Origin: Chthonomonadales bacterium
Lineage (GTDB): Bacteria; Armatimonadota; Chthonomonadetes; Chthonomonadales; CAJBBX01
Assembly: GCA_013360745.1 (NCBI GenBank)
Contig: JABWBA010000017.1
Location: forward strand, 1-48,031
DNA: 48,031 bases
Reading direction: 5' to 3'
Shown here: piece after piece, positions 45,460 to 48,031 of the stretch
Layout: each line of letters opens with the position of its first letter
Numbering within the stretch: position 1 is the first letter of the stretch
The notes under the pieces: model-generated
Told to the model about the DNA's origin: nothing
What the model saw: the letters and a program-made list of their open reading frames with translations, nothing else
Databases searched by the model: none
Made by a program: the position numbers and the translations under genes

Positions 45460-47804
45460 TGCACGTTGCTCCCTCTGCGATCGCGCGATTACGGGTGGAG
45501 TTTCGAGGTACGGTTCAGGGCGTCGGCTTTAGGCCGTGCATCTATCGACTTGCGACCGAACTCGGGCTTGCCGGTTGGGTGGCGAACACGGATCATGGTG
45601 CGGTAGCGGAGATCGAAGGCCCGACAGCATCCCTGGATGCCTTCCTCGCGCGAGTGCCGACATCCCTTCCCCCCCGTGCATCGATCCAGGGCATGGAGAG
45701 CTGCCTACTCGATCCGGCCGGCTTCCAGCGGTTCGAGATCGCCCCCAGCCTCGCTACGGGAGCCCCGGTTGCACACATGCTGCCGGACATCGCGACCTGT
45801 GACGATTGCTTGCGGGAGATGAACGATCCCGACGACCGTCGGTTTCGCTATCCGTTCATCAACTGCACGAACTGCGGTCCCCGCTACAGCATCATATCGG
45901 CGCTGCCCTACGATCGCCCCCTGACGTCCATGAGTGAGTTCCAGATGTGCGCCGCTTGCCGCACTGAGTACGATGATCCGAACGATCGACGATTCCACGC
46001 CCAACCGAACGCTTGTGCCGAGTGTGGCCCGGGTCTGGAGCTCTGGAGTCCGGATGGTACGGTCCTTGCGTCTCACGATCCTGCGCTGATGGGCGCTGTC
46101 GACGCCATCCGCCAGGGACAAATCGTCGCGGTAAAGGGCCTTGGCGGCTTCCATCTCATCGTCGACGCGTCCAATCTGTCTGCGGTCGCACGGCTGAGGA
46201 CACGGAAGCGGCGTGAGGAAAAGCCTCTCGCGGTAATGGCCCCGACGATCGACGCGGTTCGAGTGTTCGCCACACTTACGGCCGCTGAGGAGCGAGCTCT
46301 GCATAGCCCGGAGCGCCCGATCGTCCTCGTTGAGGGTCGCGCCGGCATCAACACACCGATCGCCCCGAACGTAGCCCCAGGCAATCCGTATCTCGGGGTG
46401 ATGCTGCCCTATACGCCGCTTCATCATCTGCTACTCGCGGAACTGCAGCGTACCGTCGTCGCGACCAGCGCGAACCTCTCGGACGAACCGATCTGCATTG
46501 ACGAACGGGAGGCATTGGCCCGGCTCCGCGGGATCGCGGACGTCTTTCTGGTTCATAACCGCCCCATCCTCCGCCACGTCGATGACTCGATCGTCCGGTG
46601 TATCGTCGGCCAACTGCAGGTTCTGCGCCGAGCTCGCGGGTTCGCTCCGGCTCCCATCTCTCTTGGTTCGACCTCCAGCCCAGCCGCTGATAGAACGGAA
46701 TCCGTACTCGGCGTGGGGCCCCACATGAAGAACACGGTCGCACTGCGTATCGGCAGCGATGTGTTTCTGAGCCAGCATATCGGCGACCTTGATACCGACG
46801 CGGCCCGGCGCACCCATCATCGCGTCTGCGCGGATCTCCCGGCGCTCTACGCCGTCTCGCCGCGATATATCGGCGTGGACCTGCATCCGGACTACGCGTC
46901 CACCTCCGAGGCGATGGCGATAGCCAGATCCCAATCGCCCGAACCGACGTTGATTCCGGTCCAACACCACTACGCGCACGTTCTATCCTGTATGGCCGAT
47001 AACGGGTTGGATGGCTCGGCGCTCGGGGTCGTATGGGACGGCACCGGACTCGGTACGGATGGCACGATCTGGGGAGGCGAGTTCCTTCTACCAACTAACC
47101 GAGGTTTCGTCCGCGTCGCCCACCTACTTCCATGGCGTTTGCCTGGCGGAGATCATGCCGCGACCGAACCCAGACGAGCAGCACTCGGCCTACTGCATCA
47201 TCTGCACACCGGCGAACTGCCTGCGGCTCTCCACACAACCTCGGAGTTCGGATGGACCGAACAGGACATCGCGGTGCTCTGGAGGATGATGGATCGAGGC
47301 GTTAATGCGCCCTGGACCTCCAGCATGGGCAGGATGTTCGACGCGATCGCAGCGCTGTGCGGCGTTCGAATGGTGAACCGGTACGAAGGGCAGGCCGCCA
47401 TGGAGCTGGAGTGGAGAGGCGCCCGATCCAGCACTCCGCGCCGGTATCGCCTGGAACTGCGGACCGACCGCACACCCCTGCTCATCGATTGGGCGGGAAC
47501 CGTGGACCGCATCTATTCGGATTATAGGGATGGAGTGGATTTGTCGGATATCGCATTGGGATGGCACCATGCCCTTGCGGATCTCGTCGTAGATGTGGCA
47601 CAGTGGACCGGGGAGAAGAAGATCGTACTGACCGGCGGTTGTTTTCAGAATCGGCTATTGACCACAGCGACGATGGTACGACTGGCGGCGGTTGGCCTGC
47701 AGGGCTATATTCACCAGCGAATCCCACCGAACGATGGCGGCGTCTCACTCGGCCAGGTTGCTGCAGCAACCGCGGTCGTCACGCGAACTCCGAATCCAGC
47801 TTGA
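45459..47804 (+). CDS. hypF: Carbamoyltransferase HypF
   Basis: HypF makes the thiocarboxamide precursor of the cyanide ligands from carbamoyl phosphate and ATP, acting on HypE. Its 781 residues hold four domains. They are an N-terminal acylphosphatase (GTVQGVGFRPCIYRLA, about 18-33) and two zinc fingers (CDDC with INCTNC, then CAAC with ACAECGP, about 110-190). A YrdC-like domain (LGGFHLIVDASN, and RRKREEKPLAVM-like Lys/Arg region) comes next. The C-terminal Kae1-like domain has VQHHYAHVLSC, GVVWDGTGLGTDGTIWGGE and LTGGCFQN. The ATG overlaps the maeB stop by one base; a TTG one codon earlier is possible. Confidence 0.97.
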   Translation: MHVAPSAIARLRVEFRGTVQGVGFRPCIYRLATELGLAGWVANTDHGAVAEIEGPTASLDAFLARVPTSLPPRASIQGMESCLLDPAGFQRFEIAPSLATGAPVAHMLPDIATCDDCLREMNDPDDRRFRYPFINCTNCGPRYSIISALPYDRPLTSMSEFQMCAACRTEYDDPNDRRFHAQPNACAECGPGLELWSPDGTVLASHDPALMGAVDAIRQGQIVAVKGLGGFHLIVDASNLSAVARLRTRKRREEKPLAVMAPTIDAVRVFATLTAAEERALHSPERPIVLVEGRAGINTPIAPNVAPGNPYLGVMLPYTPLHHLLLAELQRTVVATSANLSDEPICIDEREALARLRGIADVFLVHNRPILRHVDDSIVRCIVGQLQVLRRARGFAPAPISLGSTSSPAADRTESVLGVGPHMKNTVALRIGSDVFLSQHIGDLDTDAARRTHHRVCADLPALYAVSPRYIGVDLHPDYASTSEAMAIARSQSPEPTLIPVQHHYAHVLSCMADNGLDGSALGVVWDGTGLGTDGTIWGGEFLLPTNRGFVRVAHLLPWRLPGGDHAATEPRRAALGLLHHLHTGELPAALHTTSEFGWTEQDIAVLWRMMDRGVNAPWTSSMGRMFDAIAALCGVRMVNRYEGQAAMELEWRGARSSTPRRYRLELRTDRTPLLIDWAGTVDRIYSDYRDGVDLSDIALGWHHALADLVVDVAQWTGEKKIVLTGGCFQNRLLTTATMVRLAAVGLQGYIHQRIPPNDGGVSLGQVAAATAVVTRTPNPA

Positions 47805-47816
47805 AGGAAGGCAACC

Positions 47817-48031
47817 ATGTGCCTCGCGGTACCCGGCAAGATCATCAGCATCGACGAACCTGACGGACCAACATCCTCTCCGCTCGACCGAAATGGGCTT
47901 GTCGACTTCGGCGGAATCGCGAAGCCGGTCAATCTGGCCTATGTACCGGAGGCGAACATCGGCGACTACGTCATCGTCCATGTCGGCTTCGCGATCAGCT
48001 CCATGGATGAGAGCGAGGCGGGTCAGGTGTT
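47817..48031 (+). CDS. hypC: Hydrogenase assembly chaperone HypC, cut by the window end
   Basis: HypC shuttles the Fe(CN)2CO group with HypD to the large subunit. Seventy-one codons are visible from ATG 47817 behind GAAGGAAG. The N-terminus MCLAVPGKIISID has the essential Cys2 of the family. DFGGIAKPVNLAYVPEA and GDYVIVHVGFAIS follow as expected. An insertion-like stretch (DEPDGPTSSPLDRNG) lengthens the first loop. The gene runs off the window; hypD and hypE are expected beyond. Confidence 0.95.
   Translation, partial: MCLAVPGKIISIDEPDGPTSSPLDRNGLVDFGGIAKPVNLAYVPEANIGDYVIVHVGFAISSMDESEAGQV

Overview
This 48 kb window is a dense, moderately GC-rich bacterial chromosome segment with about 42 protein genes. 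Intergenic gaps are short and many genes overlap their neighbours' stop codons. I see no insertion sequence, prophage, CRISPR array, tRNA or rRNA. An RND exporter suggests a diderm envelope. The orphan GlmL/MutL-type ATPase, the sialate O-acetylesterase next to a pseudopilin-like protein, the 'SND'-type kinase and the HoxEFUYH hydrogenase make me think of Armatimonadota or a nearby Terrabacteria lineage. That assignment is inference with low to moderate confidence. The octamer GCGATCGC (the cyanobacterial HIP1 sequence) is conspicuously frequent.

Layout. 1-3.3 kb: the 3' part of an RND efflux pump with extra membrane segments, then a PII-like transporter-associated protein. 3.3-6.3 kb: a membrane Ser/Thr kinase with TPR-like repeats, translationally coupled to an unknown protein. 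6.3-7.2 kb (minus): a membrane protein that looks like a diverged presenilin/signal-peptide-peptidase-type aspartyl protease. 7.2-9.7 kb: an ANTAR response regulator and a GAF-GAF-HisKA_2 sensor kinase, together an antitermination two-component pair. 9.8-12.8 kb: an L10 leader RNA with rplJ-rplL, then ispE and a nucleotidyltransferase. 12.8-21.7 kb: aroF (minus, probably leaderless), a PIG-L deacetylase (plus), then minus-strand pyrF, PBP1A, PBP2 and a beta-helix protein, and an IscA/HesB-type Fe-S protein. 22-27.7 kb: the purine genes purL-purF-(unknown)-purM behind a clear promoter. 27.7-31.2 kb (minus): a solute-binding lipoprotein and groES-groEL with a CIRCE operator. 31.3-36.5 kb: glmL, a sialate O-acetylesterase, a pseudopilin-like protein and an unknown barrel-sandwich protein. 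36.8-48 kb: a hydrogenase island hoxE-F-U-Y-H, maturation protease, hypA-hypB-maeB-hypF-hypC (cut by the window end).

The hydrogenase island is the most coherent system. HoxY/HoxH form the [NiFe] module and HoxE/F/U the NAD(P)H-oxidising diaphorase. HypA, HypB, HypF, HypC and the protease build and insert the cofactor. A full-length NADP-type malic enzyme (MaeB) is inserted between hypB and hypF and overlaps both, which suggests that malate/pyruvate-linked NAD(P)H production and hydrogen metabolism are co-expressed. A TTGTGAA-N4-GTCGCAA palindrome just upstream of the hox promoter resembles Rex or CRP/FNR sites and may make expression respond to redox state.

The best candidates for undescribed biology are the presenilin/SPP-like membrane protein, malic enzyme in the hydrogenase operon, GlmL with its unknown partner, the unknown protein inside the purine operon, and the RND pump with extra helices.
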